Shown in pieces: positions 1-11,503 of a stretch of 64,000 nucleotides of DNA (position 1 is its first letter; every line of letters starts with the position of its first letter). The notes below the pieces were generated by a model. It was not told the origin of the DNA, made no database searches, and saw nothing but the letters and a program-made list of their open reading frames with translations. The stretch is taken from positions 3,410,001 to 3,474,000 of the forward strand of contig JAYXKI010000001.1 of assembly GCA_037892935.1 (NCBI GenBank), in the 5' to 3' direction. This DNA comes from Phlebopus portentosus (lineage: Eukaryota; Basidiomycota; Agaricomycetes; Boletales; Boletinellaceae). The position numbers and the translations under genes are program-made.

Positions 1-93
1 GATTTCGTCAAACCGGTCGGCGTCCTTCAGCTTGTCGTATCTAACAACGGAGACTGTGCTGCCGTGTTAGAAAACCCGTCATCAGACAGATAG
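1..93 (+). CDS. Possible 3' end of a protein-coding gene, cut by the window edge
   Basis: Frame 1 is open from the first base to a TAG at 91-93 and encodes about 30 residues, starting DFVKPVGVLQL and ending ENPSSDR. The residue mix resembles a real C-terminus rather than random translation. No domain can be recognised from so short a piece. It could equally be chance; the upstream sequence would decide. Confidence 0.3.
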   Translation, partial: DFVKPVGVLQLVVSNNGDCAAVLENPSSDR

Positions 94-993
94 ATGCAAC
101 CACTAGTACTGTCTTGCTTCGAAGATACGAGAAACCGAATTGTGGTGCACTTGGACCCAATACAATAGGCATCCTTCATTGAGGCGCGCTTGAGGATTTC
201 GGAATCAAAGAAACGCCTAGTACTACTGTACTAGTACCCTGGCCAATGGAAACAAGAATCCGAAACCTGTATAGAATGAGCTGCGGTTAATCCCGATGCC
301 TTTGATTAGTAGAAAGGTCGCAGTCGCACAGGATATGCAGCATCTGATTACAGCACTTGAAGGCGCGCGTCGCTTGGCGGTTGAATACTGAACTTCAGCG
401 CGTCGAAAGCCCAGAACCGTCTGAGCAAGCCCCTGAGAGATACTTGGAAGAAGAGCATGATCCATAAAAAGCGAGCATACAGTAGTTCCAGCACGTTCCA
501 CATGTTGATATCATGTCAGAATGACTTTGCGAGAGGCCGTCTTATCCAGTTATTCCATACAGACGATTGCTCGAAGCAATCACGAAGAAGCGAAGCAAAA
601 GATAGATATCGGCGGAGATGAACTTGATCTAGTGCGACAAGAGGACTGTCAAGTTTGCAGTGACTTGAAGTATACATAATCCGACACGTAGCTGAGCCCG
701 TGGAGTGGAATAGAACTTATCTATGTGTACACCGAGCTGTCAGAGAAAGTGTTCTAGGCATCGATACTAGAGAAATTCAGGATGGTCTTCATTCTTGGTG
801 TTCCATTCCTTTGATAGTTACAGTGTACAATAAGATAATATAAAGAAATATATAGAACTTAGACTTGAGAAAGTGTAATCGTGAGAAGCTATACAGCACT
901 TACATAATCATTCACTCCAAATTCCATCCATGCGTCCAATTCACGGTCCACTCACGAAAACACCTAACCCTCTGAACTGGTGACGAATTTAAA
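94..993. other. Intergenic region upstream of RPL10A
   Basis: About 900 bp without a convincing gene. A 92-codon minus-strand frame at 223-501 has no recognisable domain and no matching splice structure. The last 150 bp should contain the RPL10A promoter; I see no clear TATA box. Confidence 0.6.
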
Positions 994-1880
994 ATGAGGT
1001 TTGTCGGTGCTGTTGAAGTCTCTCGACTCTCGTAGCTAAGTATCTGTTTACAGTGGCAGCAAAATCGCAGTGTCAAGCGTGCGGGGTTCCGTCAAGGAGA
1101 TGCTCGGCGAAGCCAATGGCGAGAAGAAGCGTAACTTCGTCGAGACCGTCGAGCTTCAAATTGGGTTGAAGAACTACGACCCGCAGCGCGACAAGCGTTT
1201 CTCTGGAACCGTGAAGCTTCCTAATATCCCGCGCCCGCGCATGTCCATTTGCATTCTTGCCGACCAGAATGATATCGACCGTGCGAAGATGATTGGGCTT
1301 GAGTATATGTCCGTGGATGACTTGAAAAAGTACGTTTGGTCTAGGCTGTGTTGCTTGGCGCGTGGTGCTTATGGGCTTTGCCAGGCTTAACAAAAACAAG
1401 AAGCTTGTTAAGAAGCTTGCGAAGAAGTACGATGCTTTCCTTGCCTCGGAAGCTCTCATCAAGCAGATTCCTCGTCTCCTCGGTCCGGGTCTCTCGAAAG
1501 GTTCGTCCAAGCAGTAACCATTACTCGCAAGTTAGATATTCATTTCTCTCGCAGCTGGAAAGTTCCCGACTCCTGTATCACACGGCGAGGACCTGAACAA
1601 CAAGCTGAACGAAGTCCGCTCGACCATCAAGTTCCAGCTGAAGAAGGTCCTTTGCTTGGGTGTCGCCGTTGGTCACGTCCAGATGACGGAGGATCAGATT
1701 CTCGCTAACGTCATGTTGGGTATGTGATCTCTCCTGCTTCTTTTTGTTCATAAGCCCGTACTCATATCTTGAACTCTTCCAGCTATTAATTTCCTTGTCT
1801 CGCTACTGAAGAAAAACTGGCAGAACGTGGGGTCGTTGCACATCAAGACAACGATGGGCAAGCCAATTCGTCTCTACTAG
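994..1880 (+). CDS. RPL10A: 60S ribosomal protein L10a (uL1 family)
   Basis: Component of the large cytosolic ribosomal subunit, forming the L1 stalk near the E site. Five exons can be traced: 994-998, 1054-1329, 1385-1500, 1555-1719 and 1783-1880. The first exon is only five bases (ATGAG) and joins exon 2 to give [12 protein letters not shown]. The protein then reads through [20 protein letters not shown] and [12 protein letters not shown], and ends [16 protein letters not shown], the usual uL1 C-terminus. Total length is about 218 residues, normal for the eukaryotic family. All introns are short with GT/AG borders. It converges on the minus-strand gene ending at 3139. Identification is secure; only the five-base first exon is inferred, because it restores the expected N-terminus. 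Confidence 0.96.
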
Positions 1881-3138
1881 ACTCTTCCTTCTCTCCGTTC
1901 TAGCGTTATGCAATTTATGCGCATGTGGTCGTATGTTTATGGTGAAAAGGGATACTGAAGAGGACTGACGAGGAGAGAAGGGTGGAAAACGTCTTCATGG
2001 GGCTGCAAGTTCCGAAAATAAGAGAGGAGAAAGAGGGATGACAAATTTCTGCGTTCGTTTATATACGCACCACACGAAGCACACCCCGCACGCTTTTTAC
2101 CAACGGCTTCTAAAGAGGGTTGGAGCCGATTGGGAGCTGTCGACGATGCGCAGAGATTACTCATTTCATTTTTTCCTTTCTCCATTTTGCTTTTGCTTTG
2201 CTTGCAACCTTATGGGATTTTTTTTTTCTTTTCTTTTCCTGTATCGTTAGAATACAAATTATAAGATGACGGTACATGAAATAACGTTTTGGTCTATTGT
2301 GTGCATGCACGCCGAAGATCGAAAGAATCCGGCCCTCAACAATCGAATATTTCACCAGGAAAACATTTCCTTTCCCTTTCTTTCTAGCCAGACACGATGA
2401 CCATCTACCCTGCGCGTATTACCCTGCGCGTATTCTACACTACTAGATTTCACTGTGCGCGCAGTGGTAGACGGTTACTTTCCTCCTCGTAAGAATGCAC
2501 AACTCTGCGTTGATTTTGTGCTCTAGGAACGACGGAGGTGGTTTGACGTGTCAGATTAAACTGATAAAATCCGATTTCGAGTGGAGCTTCGCGTGTCTAT
2601 TGCAGCTGGAGATAATGGTAATAGTAGGCGCGTTCAGGGCGAATCGGACAATTCGAAAGAACATCGGAAGTCCTTATACCTAACGGAGAAGATTTATCGT
2701 ATACCCTACGTAGGTCGGCCAAAATGAGAGAATTCATTTATTGAACAGAATATATATGTACGTATATAATGTACCTTGACGACATTTTATCGCTCTGCAT
2801 GTACATACGGATATTGAGTAAGTATGGATGGACGAATGGATGAGGAAAAACTATGAAGACAGGGCGGAAGACGAAAGAAAGAGAAAAGAGAAAGAAACAA
2901 TACAAAATAACTTTACTGGCCGGGAGACTGGTTGATCGATTGATTGACTTGACGACATCTAAAGGAACTAGTAACATTCACCCAAGGTTAGGCTCAAGAA
3001 GAGAAAGAAAGAAAGAAAACGGACAGGAGATTATAAAGTACGAACTGAGTAAGGAGGAACGTAACATATCGAACTAGGCGAATTCTAAGTAGGACAGTAA
3101 AAAGGAAATATGAAAGCTGAGTATATGCACGTCTTGAA
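1881..3138. other. Intergenic region between convergent genes
   Basis: About 1.26 kb holding the 3' ends of RPL10A and of the minus-strand gene. It includes T-rich stretches near 2217-2240 and a purine-rich GAAA-type stretch near 2850-3020. Small ORFs on both strands have no recognisable domains, and I see no gene. Confidence 0.6.
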
Positions 3139-5610
3139 TCAAGCGTTCGTAGAAGGTGCAGTGGTGGTGGTGGCGGCTTGATACCCAGATAGATAGTTCT
3201 GAGATGCCGCTGAAAGTACCGCTGCCGTTGGAAGTGGGCTCGAAGGAGCCGCCAGACCACTAGCTCGGAGGTGAAGCGGCAAAGTATACACATTAGCCAT
3301 AGGACTAGGAGTCCCAGGAGTAGCTGCTGTAGCCGACCATCCATTCGTCGCAGGTTTAGCCGAAACAGTATTCGCCACAGCTCTCGCTGGCGTCGCGCTG
3401 GTCGTAGCCGCCAATGCAGACGTGTAAGGCAGATAAGTCGGGTTAGTCAACGTGCTTGTGGCTGCCGCCGTCGACTGAGGGCCGGGAGTCCCTTTTCTTG
3501 AACCCGGAGTCGGCGTGCCCACTAGACTTCCCGCCGCTGCTTGATTCTGCAGCCACGAACTATACGAATATTGATTCGAGCCGCCATATTGTATCTGCGT
3601 CTGATACGGCGTTTGCACATTTTGCGCTTGTGGCGTCGCAGCAGTCTGTGAATAGGCGCTTCCGAGGTACCCTTGATTTTGAGTGGGCACGGTACGATAG
3701 TGCTGCTGGAACGCCGCATAAGTGTAATTTGTAGAAAATGGCGGCGCGGGCGTCTGCGTAGTTGGTGCAGTAGACGTCGCGGTTAGCGCTGTTGCCGTTA
3801 TTGAAGACTGCACATTTTCCAATGGACCCTTCACTCGAAGTGTCGTATCGTCACGGACAGAAAGCCCTCCTGATTCTGACAGGGTACCATGCCAACCTTG
3901 AGAAGCCTCTGAAGGAAGCGTCTGCTGGAGAACTCGCAACACCGGCACAGGTGGGAGTGTGGCAGACACTGTCCCACCCGGTTTCCTGGGTCTGAAGGAA
4001 GCAAGTAGCGTCAACGAGTCCATTATCATTTGAGCTAGAGTCTCAATCAGATCTGATATCCTATGCGAATAAGATGCAGCATCGACTTACCAAGATTCCA
4101 TTCTTCAGAACCAACTGCAACGTCCTTCGATGTGCCATTCTCACTCTGAAGGCGCTCTTTCTGCAGCTCCTGTAATTGTACAAGAGCCTTTGCATTGTGA
4201 AGCAGTAGTTCGCCCACATTTTCTTCACGCTCCAGAGCGTCTAGCACCTCTTGCAAAGCTTCAGATTCCTCTGTCGCGAACAGCTTCTCAAGAAGCTCCC
4301 GGCGCTTCCCCGCTTCTTTCCGCAGTTCAGCATCCGTCATCTCGGAAGGGACAGCTTCGACGACCTCATCAACTTCCATAGCGTCCGCGGCCTGCAACGC
4401 AAGCTTAGCACGAAGCCTTTCTCCCAATATCCGCGCCTTCTCACGAGCTTTCCCTTTTACATGTCGTCGCCACAGAACATCGCTCACGCCAATTCGCCCG
4501 ACATCTGCGCCATCACTGTCAAAAGCGGGCGCAAAGCTAGCGTACGGCCCGTAGTCTAGATAAGAACCACAGCTTACGTGCCGTGTGGTCGGCGGCTTGT
4601 ACTTAGCTAGGACCTTCTTGTCGGCATGGAGCTCCCCAAGTGTAGGTATTGGTTTCGAGGATGATGATGAGGGGATAACGGCAACGAGCTCCGCATGACC
4701 AGTGCCGAGCTGCGAAAGCGGCTTCGTATCTGACCCGGCAATATCTGAGTCCAATGACGTCCAGAGGTCCCCAGTTGGAAGTCTCTGAACAAGAGCGTAT
4801 TTTCGCCGCCTCGTGTCGACGTCCTTCTCTGTATCGCCTTCCTCGCCCTTGACTGGTAGGATATGTTCCGGCTTTAACGAGAGCACGTCAATAGTTCGAT
4901 GCGAAGCTTGCTCAACGAGTGATAAAGCAAGCTGGCAGAATCGCAGCTGATGGGCAGCAGGCGGAGATATTCGTGCTCGTGGCTGAGAAGAGATGGGATA
5001 CAGCTGTTTGATGACAGACTATACAAAGCAGTTTAGAACATGACATAGAATGGAAATTGAATGCGCATACCCGATATACTCGAAGAGGGTGATCTTTCGA
5101 TTCTTTCAGCAAGGTTCGTAGCGAGTACGAATCAGATGTTGTTTTTGAGCTTGATGGGGAAGAAGATGGTAGCTTAGGAAGCCGTGCATCCTGTACAGGG
5201 AAGACCCTGTCTAACAAGCCTTGCGTGTCAGCCCTATGCGGAGTGGATTAATGAGTCAAAGGTCAGATAAGGTGTTTATGCGGAGCCGAGGCGTACACTT
5301 CCAATATCTCCAATATTTTTTGGGCGTCCTCGTCTGCCATCGGCAGGTCGCCCGCAAAGGGAAGATGCGCAGGCTCCTCTTGTGGTAGTAAAGCGTCTTC
5401 GCCCTTTTCAGGAGTCTCTTCCTCCTCGTTGATTTTGTTCTGCTTTGCAGAAGGGAGGTCCTCGGAGTCAGCGCCTTGAGTACGCTTGCGCTTCTTGTTG
5501 ACGGTCTTGGATGGTTTGGCTACTACTGGGGGAGGTGTGCCACTTGGATCCTGGTTCTCATCTTCGTGCTTCTCCACGCTCGCCGTCGTGGACCGAGTTG
5601 CGCGAGCCAT
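3139..5610 (-). CDS. Conserved nuclear protein, tentative Rsc58-like chromatin-remodelling subunit
   Basis: Multi-exon gene. The start at 5610 gives MARATRSTTAS, a basic, charged N-terminus with KKRKR-type nuclear signals. Splicing at a GTACGC donor and a CATAG acceptor joins KILEILEV to ADTQGLLDRVFP. Further exons encode SLRTLLKESKDHPLRVYR, then ISSQPRARISPP, then a block with RRKYALVQRLPTGDLWTSL and GSYLDYGPYASFAPAFDSDG. An alpha-helical acidic segment follows, with repeated ERLR/ELLEKL patterns. A low-complexity tail of about 280 residues is rich in Ala, Thr, Ser, Gln and Tyr. The arrangement (short helical N-terminal module, a basic ALVQRLP block, coiled segment) reminds me of fungal Rsc58, a subunit of the RSC remodeler. 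That is recall, not alignment. It is head-to-head with mL43 across a shared 566-bp promoter region. Confidence 0.75.
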
Positions 5611-6176
5611 GGCCGATGTAGAGAGTCGAAGAGGTAGAAGAGAGAGCTGCGCTTTCTGCGGTGCACGGGGCTGTTTGTGGACAAAGTGAAAGTGAAAGTG
5701 CTGTTGTGTTGTTATCGCAAGGCGACGAGGGCGAGTCAGAAATATGACCAAGACCCAAAATGGCTGATAGAATAAAGAGTTGTGGATGAGATGAGTGACG
5801 AGTGCTGGAGACTTGTTGGAATGCGAGTCGCGTGTGAGGTTAACAGCAGGCGCGTCGCGGTGCGCGTCGTTCTAAATGACAAGAGACTGTAGGTACGTAT
5901 TCGACCCACAAGCAGCAGCCCTGGAAAGTCGTGACATAGCGTGACAGACCCGTGACACGCCGAGATCTGTTTTGTGTTTTGTTGTGCTCAACCCCATCCA
6001 AGGATGGACGGACGGCATGTATCTCTATAGATAAATTGTACCCGATTTGCTGCGATAACCGCAGTATATATAGGAAAAATTACATGTTGAAATGAATCAG
6101 TTTTCCGAGGCTGAAAAGGCGTTTCGTTTCCTGTCGATCCCTTCAGGCCTCAAGCATTTTGTTTCTTGCACTCACC
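5611..6176. promoter_or_regulatory. Divergent intergenic promoter region
   Basis: 566 bp separate the start codons of the Rsc58-like gene (minus) and mL43 (plus), so both promoters must lie here. An AT-rich TATATATAGG-like stretch at about 6064-6072 lies roughly 110 bp upstream of the mL43 start. The minus-strand reading frame stays open to 5751, so an upstream start there cannot be fully excluded. Confidence 0.5.
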
Positions 6177-6673
6177 ATGCCCCGCCTCCCTCCAGCAACT
6201 CCGATCATCAACAGACGCGCATTGAAAACAAGACAATCAAACGGACACGGTGCATTCATCCCAAGCATCCGGAAACTCGTATTTGAATACTGCGACGTCT
6301 GGCCTTCATCTGCCAACCTCAGAACATACATCTTCAACCACGCCGAGCAGCTCGCACGCGAGAATCCTCATGTCGAATTCGTAGTGAAGCAACGACCTTC
6401 GAAAGAACCTGTCATTCGAGGCTTTTACTGTACGTATCACTGAAGTCTAATAGGAAGAAGTGCTGACAACGTCTTACTGCAGTGAATGATCGCGACAAAG
6501 TCATCGGCCTTAAGGGCTACGAGGTCACCCAGATCCAGCAAAAAGTCCAATTGTTGCTCGACTCATCTGGGGCCAAGATTGTCCCGTTAAAACGGAAGAC
6601 GGTAGTCAGTACAACTGAAGCGGCGAGAGGTATTTGGAGTGGGCTGCACGTCCCAGAACCGTACAAGATATGA
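6177..6673 (+). CDS. MRPL51: Mitochondrial large-subunit ribosomal protein mL43 (yeast Mrpl51)
   Basis: Structural protein of the mitoribosomal large subunit. Two exons, 6177-6429 and 6483-6673, join TTTTACT to TGAATGAT to restore GFYLNDRDKVIGLKGYE. The protein is about 147 residues. It has the L51/S25/CI-B8 thioredoxin-like fold pattern: GAFIPSIRKLVFEYCDVWPS (paired Cys position and aromatic residues), then HVEFVVKQRPSKEPVIRGFY, then a basic C-terminal tail ending in VPEPYKI. The start at ATG 6177 gives MPRLPPATPI. It converges on the next minus-strand gene. Confidence 0.93.
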
Positions 6674-7033
6674 CCCAGTTCTACGACCGCTGCGACACGT
6701 TCCCTCTTCGTCGTTCGTGTCTCCGACCGATACGAATCGAGTTTCGAGTCTTGCTCGTCAATTGATTACATTTATGTTGCAATGACGGTTTGATGGGCAT
6801 CACATCTAGGGCAGCCGAGCTTTGGGACCAACATCGTGAGGGTATAGAAACTGTGTTCCTACACAACAAACCTACTTGTACTACGATCTATAATACGATA
6901 CTAGAAACCACGCTGCCTAGACTGAAATCATAGCATGTAACGATAATAAGTAATTGGACGCATGGAACGGGTCCTCAAGCTTTTACAGCCCAAACAATGG
7001 CTTGAAACCAGGAATCAACAGTTCGGAAGCAGT
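6674..7033. other. Intergenic region between convergent genes
   Basis: About 360 bp containing the 3' ends of mL43 and of the minus-strand gene ending at 7034. No gene or repeat is visible. Confidence 0.6.
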
Positions 7034-9451
7034 TCAGAGTCCCGCAACTGCTCTTTCTCGTAACTCCGCAAGACCTTTCCTAGTATTATATGATTCTGAG
7101 CGAGAAGCTCCAGAACTCGCAAGGTCTCTGTCTTCAAAAAGCATCGGTATCGGACTGACGAAATAAGGCTCAGATGTCCCAAAGAACTCTTGCTCTGGTT
7201 CTCGTTCCTTCTCTTTCTCCTTCCACGCGTCTGAGAAGACATTGAACCTCGGAGTTGGACCCGCGAAGCGTCGTGATGGCAGTGCAGACGCGATACCCAG
7301 GCGCACTCGAATATCACTGGTGTTTTCATCGTCCTCGTCATCGTCCGTGGCGTGTGAGAAGACACTGCGCGTCGTAGGAGCCAGATATTCTAATCTTGTG
7401 CGTAATACAGTTGAGGGGGATGAGGATGCATTTGTACTGCTACGCCACGCTACCCCTTGATTGGTTCGGATGCGCTGGGCGGTAAGAATCCGATCGATTT
7501 CCTCTTCCTCGTCGGTTGGTATCTCGTCTCCATTCGCATCAAGACGTGCTAAAGTAGAATAGATAAGAAATCTGTGCCAAAAGCAAAAGACTGAAAAAAG
7601 ACACGTACCCCAACCACGTCTCCTCCTGGTAGCCATATTAGTATTCAAAGAAGGCGAATCCGTTATAAGAGGTGGCAGATCCGTTTCACTTTGCTGGCTT
7701 TGTCTTACTATATTGAACGAGCGCCTCAGGCGATCCAACGAGGAAGGTATAGCGTTAGAATTAGTGCTATTCGTAGTACCACCATTCGTATTTGTGGCGT
7801 CGGCCTGAGCAGCTGATAGAAACTGGTGTTCTGTCTCACCGTTGACAGCACCGCGAAGTGCAGCGAGTGCAGTCGGCCCGAAAGGATCATCGGTCCATGG
7901 ATCAGAATTCAGCTGGTGCACTTGTTCGTCTCCGTCTGCATTAAGTCGCCGAAGAATACGATAGGACCGCCCTTCCTCTTCGTCAACGACTTCGTGGTAC
8001 AAGTCGTCCCCTTCTCGACGTCTCCCGGCCGTGCGCGAAAATAGAGCACCATCTAAGTCTCCTCCATCCGTTGAAGATGAGGAAGGGCCTAAACTGCTCG
8101 GCGCATCTGACAGAGCGCTTGAAAGACGATTTAAGTGGCCATATACATTTTGCATGCGAGAAGTCACAGCTGGTGGCCGTTCTTCTTCGGTCTGTTGTGG
8201 TGAAGCCTCTGAACTGGACGGGCCAGTTGATACTGTTCGTCCAACGGAGCTTGAAGGGCTAATTGTCACGAATCCCAGAGGATTTTGGGGCCGCCCGTCA
8301 CGACCTGGATCCATTTGCCTTTGAATACGTTCGCTACGGCCGTTATCATGAAGCAGTCTGCGAACGATTGGACGTCGGAAAACATAATGGTCAACTTCTG
8401 TTTCCGATCCATCACTATCTTCATGACGTTGACGTTCGCTTGCAGCTGATTCAAACTGCGCGATGCGTCGTGATACTCTTTCTGGCACGCGAGCAGGAAT
8501 GACAACTCGGGACATTCCTGCACGATGAGGTATTCCAACGAACGGATCATTCTGGCCCTGCCAATGACTTTGCCAAAAGACAGTTGATGGCGGTATTGCT
8601 CGGCGGCGCTGGTCAGAAGTAGAACTCCCTGAAGATCGAACCGCAGCGCGAGATGCAACACGTCTACCAAGCAAGGTGCTGGGGGAATCGTCATCACGAT
8701 GTGCAACACGCCAAGCGGGAAGCGTATGTGTAGGACGAACTTCTTGGATAGTTCGGGTTTCTGGGCGAAGTAGTCCATCGTTGCTTTCTGCGCTCCGATT
8801 AAACTCTCGTACGGGTCGAAGAGGCCCTGTCCGCCCTGATACAGCATCCGATGTCCGATTCCGAGGCGAAGTCACAGCTGCGCTCTCTGGCTGTCTAGAG
8901 CGGCTAGTTGATCCGTCTGACGGGCTCGAAGAGCTTCTGGTATCCTGAGTTCGACTAGCGTCCTGTCGCGTTCGCCCCAATATTTGTATCATGTCTGTCG
9001 TAGCATGCATTACTTCAGGGAGATTCCGTTCGATTTGTCGCAATCTCTCGCGCAGGCTCTCGAAAGGTGGCGTCGGATTGTCCTCTTCAGACAGAACAAT
9101 GGCGGAGTGAGTCGGTCCAATGCCAGTCTCCACATTTGAGGTGGAAATTTGTGGGGCAGTAGCAGTGACTTGTCCTTCGATCCTATCCGCACGGACTATA
9201 CTTTCTTCTAAATACGAAAGCGCGCTCCGAATCTGCTGAAGCCGGTTGAAAGTATCAGTCAAGTCTGGAGATGTGTTCTCGGACGTCACTTGTATGTCGT
9301 TCGATTCTGAGTCTTCTGTTGAGTCCTGCAAGAGACTGCGAGCTGGTGCCTGGTCTGAGCCTCTCGTGTTTGTAATGCTGCGGCGAAAGCGAGCCCTGGC
9401 AGGGGTCCACCGAGCGATTATTGATGCGAGGTCTTCATCTGAGTTTTGCAT
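7034..9451 (-). CDS. Large Ser/Arg-rich, mostly disordered protein of unknown function
   Basis: A continuous frame of 805 codons starts MQNSDEDLASIIARWTP. It contains one probable in-frame intron (about 7552-7609), because a GTACGT donor and a TTTAG acceptor join RRRRGW to ARLDANGDEIPTDEEEE. Removing it deletes a hydrophobic run (FSVFCFWHRFLIY) that is out of character, so I believe the intron is real. The protein is rich in Ser, Arg, Thr and Asp/Glu with few ordered stretches. A potential helical segment lies near residues 70-95 (LQQIRSALSYLEESIVRADR). Two similar DxDGDE-containing blocks (RRLNADGDEQVHQLNSDPWT and ARLDANGDEIPTDEEEE) may be internal relatives. I recognise no domain. It is divergent from the AIM18-like gene over 393 bp. 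Confidence 0.8.
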   Translation of the reverse strand: MQNSDEDLASIIARWTPARARFRRSITNTRGSDQAPARSLLQDSTEDSESNDIQVTSENTSPDLTDTFNRLQQIRSALSYLEESIVRADRIEGQVTATAPQISTSNVETGIGPTHSAIVLSEEDNPTPPFESLRERLRQIERNLPEVMHATTDMIQILGRTRQDASRTQDTRSSSSPSDGSTSRSRQPESAAVTSPRNRTSDAVSGRTGPLRPVREFNRSAESNDGLLRPETRTIQEVRPTHTLPAWRVAHRDDDSPSTLLGRRVASRAAVRSSGSSTSDQRRRAIPPSTVFWQSHWQGQNDPFVGIPHRAGMSRVVIPARVPERVSRRIAQFESAASERQRHEDSDGSETEVDHYVFRRPIVRRLLHDNGRSERIQRQMDPGRDGRPQNPLGFVTISPSSSVGRTVSTGPSSSEASPQQTEEERPPAVTSRMQNVYGHLNRLSSALSDAPSSLGPSSSSTDGGDLDGALFSRTAGRRREGDDLYHEVVDEEEGRSYRILRRLNADGDEQVHQLNSDPWTDDPFGPTALAALRGAVNGETEHQFLSAAQADATNTNGGTTNSTNSNAIPSSLDRLRRSFNIVRQSQQSETDLPPLITDSPSLNTNMATRRRRGWGTCLFSVFCFWHRFLIYSTLARLDANGDEIPTDEEEEIDRILTAQRIRTNQGVAWRSSTNASSSPSTVLRTRLEYLAPTTRSVFSHATDDDEDDENTSDIRVRLGIASALPSRRFAGPTPRFNVFSDAWKEKEKEREPEQEFFGTSEPYFVSPIPMLFEDRDLASSGASRSESYNTRKGLAELRERAVAGL

Positions 9452-9844
9452 GGCAGAAGTGAGGCGAAGGATGCTGGTGGGAAGAGAGGCGATAAATCTC
9501 TAGGTGAATCGACCCTCGTCGTCACGTCTTCACGCTGTGGCCGCTATGGCCAGCACGCGGGTTCCACTACTTTCGATTAGCACGATCCTCAAGAAATTCA
9601 CGCTCGAAATGCTCCGGTACGTCGAAGAACAAGATATTGGGTATAGAAAGGTGAATGAAAGTGTGTAAGCCTAAGCCTTCACGTTAGCACTAGTACTGTG
9701 GTCATATTGACTACATGCACGTGAGACAGGACGCGTCCGCGGCCGTCGCGTCTTCTCCGAGCTGACCCGTGCTCAGCGTGCTGGCACCAACCACGACTTA
9801 CTTGGTAGCTTGCTTATTAGTACTCACTCACATCGCAGAATACA
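9452..9844. promoter_or_regulatory. Divergent intergenic promoter region
   Basis: 393 bp between the starts of the disordered-protein gene (minus) and the AIM18-like gene (plus). Several CG-rich words are present (ACGCGTCCGCGGCCG around 9730), but I cannot assign a specific factor site. Confidence 0.45.
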
Positions 9845-10995
9845 ATGTTTCGACAGCTGCCACTAACATTACGAACCTTCGCTCGTGCGCGCTCAACTAG
9901 GCCTTGTTTCCGGCACTTTTCTTCCCATGCAGCGCCGAGGACCAATTGGAGTGCAGTCTGGAGACGCAGCGGCCTCCTCGCAGCGGTCTCCGCTACGGGT
10001 GCTTCTATCTTCTTACTCCAGAAACGCGACAAAATTCTTCTCGACGCGAAGCCGCCAGCTGCTTCTGAATTAGCAAAGTCAGGTACCGAAGCAGTACGCA
10101 GTTCGTAAGTTATACTTGATGGCGTGTTTCTCGCATTCATTCGTGTCTATTTCTTCAGAGGACCCTGCTACTGGAATCGAGTTTCCTGAGGCACTCGTCA
10201 TTCCATCTCGTGTCCGTTTACCGCCATTCCAGCTTGTGGGACTGGGAGTGCGGACAGTCTCGTTCGTCAATCTCAAAGTCTATTCAGTCGCATTTTATGC
10301 AGACCTCTCTAATCTGAAGGTCAATAGAATCACCATAACTCTTATGAGGTTGATGGAGTTGACATTTTTTTGATAGATCCCTGAGAACCTTACTCCGGAT
10401 GAAAAGATTGATTTTGTCATCTCAAATACTGCATGTGTTCTCCGAATGAGTACGTATTGTTTGTCGGTTTCTCGTTCTATCATGTTCAACTGACAGGTAT
10501 GGATTACAGTCCCGACGAGAAATACATCATACTCCCATCTTCGTGACGGTTTCATTCGATCAGTTCAGTCAAGATTGTCATCTCAGTTGAAAAGTGGAGA
10601 AATCTCCACACAAGAAGCTGAAGAAGCTCAATCTCCAATTCGGAAGCTCAAGTCCATGTTCCCTAACACTCCATTGAAGAAGGGTCGACCCCTAGACATC
10701 CTGCTGTTGGCCCCGCCAAAGAATCCTGATGAAAAGAGGATTCTAATAGTTCGAGACCTTGGCTCTGTAGAGAACAATTGGTTGGCAAAGTGAGTTGATA
10801 GCGAACTGCTAAGACGCGGCCGGAATCTGACAGGTTTATAGGGAATTCGTTAAGATTTATTTCGTCGGCAAGGGGATCAGCCCACCTGTAAGTCTTCCAG
10901 CTCTCTGTGACTCGAACACAGTAGCTAAACGGTATTAGATGAAAAACTCGGTAATCGAGTTTTTGGAATCACCGCGGCCTCAGATCACGCAATAA
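9845..10995 (+). CDS. AIM18: AIM18/AIM46-type mitochondrial chalcone-isomerase-like protein
   Basis: Chalcone-isomerase-fold protein of the fungal AIM18 family, found in mitochondria; members bind fatty-acid or heme-like ligands rather than flavonoids. The N-terminus is an Arg/Ser-rich presequence (MFRQLPLTLRTFARARS). A membrane-spanning segment follows (SGLLAAVSATGASIFLLQ). The CHI core then runs over several exons: GIEFPEALVIPSRVRLPP, LVGLGVRTVSFVNLKVYSVA, IPENLTPDEKIDFVISNTAC, HLRDGFIRSVQSRL and REFVKIYFVGKGISPPMKNS in spirit, ending PQITQ. A GTACGC donor at 10094 and an acceptor at 10160 join TEA to DPATG. It has at least four introns. Domain order and length fit the family. Confidence 0.88.
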
Positions 10996-11503
10996 GCACC
11001 GCTAGCTGGCTTGGATATCGGAGTCTGCTCTCTATCGCATGTTATCATAGTATCCCTACTCTGTATTCCAGCTCCCACCTCAATCTTACTTTGGAATCTT
11101 GCATGTCCCTTCTGATATATCGTCTAGTTCGAAGTGACTACCCAGTGACGTCGGCCAAGAGAAGGCTACAGATGTCTTTGTCCTTGGGTGTGGTGTTCAC
11201 TGTTCCGTTCGTTATTCTTGTTGAGCTATCGAAAGAGGGATGATAGACCTCGACGCGTTTCGGACTCCGATACACGTTTGAGATCGACGATTATGACCAA
11301 GCTTTCTGATCTGATCTTCAACCAGCTCCACTGTTGTTATCCACTCACTCACCTCTGAGTTCATACATGATAGACTGATGTTCTGATACTGATACTGAAT
11401 CGTCAACAAAACAAGTATTGTCGTCCAATTCTCACTCGATTCTGTATTCTACGAAAAGTCTTGCTTCGTCTTATCCTCGTTTGAATTTCTCACTCTGCCG
11501 AAC
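10996..11503. other. Intergenic region upstream of the transporter gene
   Basis: 508 bp with no gene visible. It holds the AIM18-like 3' end and the promoter of the plus-strand transporter gene. CT-rich sequence around 11440-11500 just before the ATG is typical of fungal core promoters. Confidence 0.5.

Noticed and set aside
223..501. 92-codon minus-strand ORF near the left edge
   Set aside because: No recognisable motif, no supporting splice structure and composition unlike the neighbouring genes.
8266..8847. 193-codon minus-strand frame inside the disordered-protein gene
   Set aside because: It lies entirely within the longer, better supported frame on the same strand and has no motif of its own.
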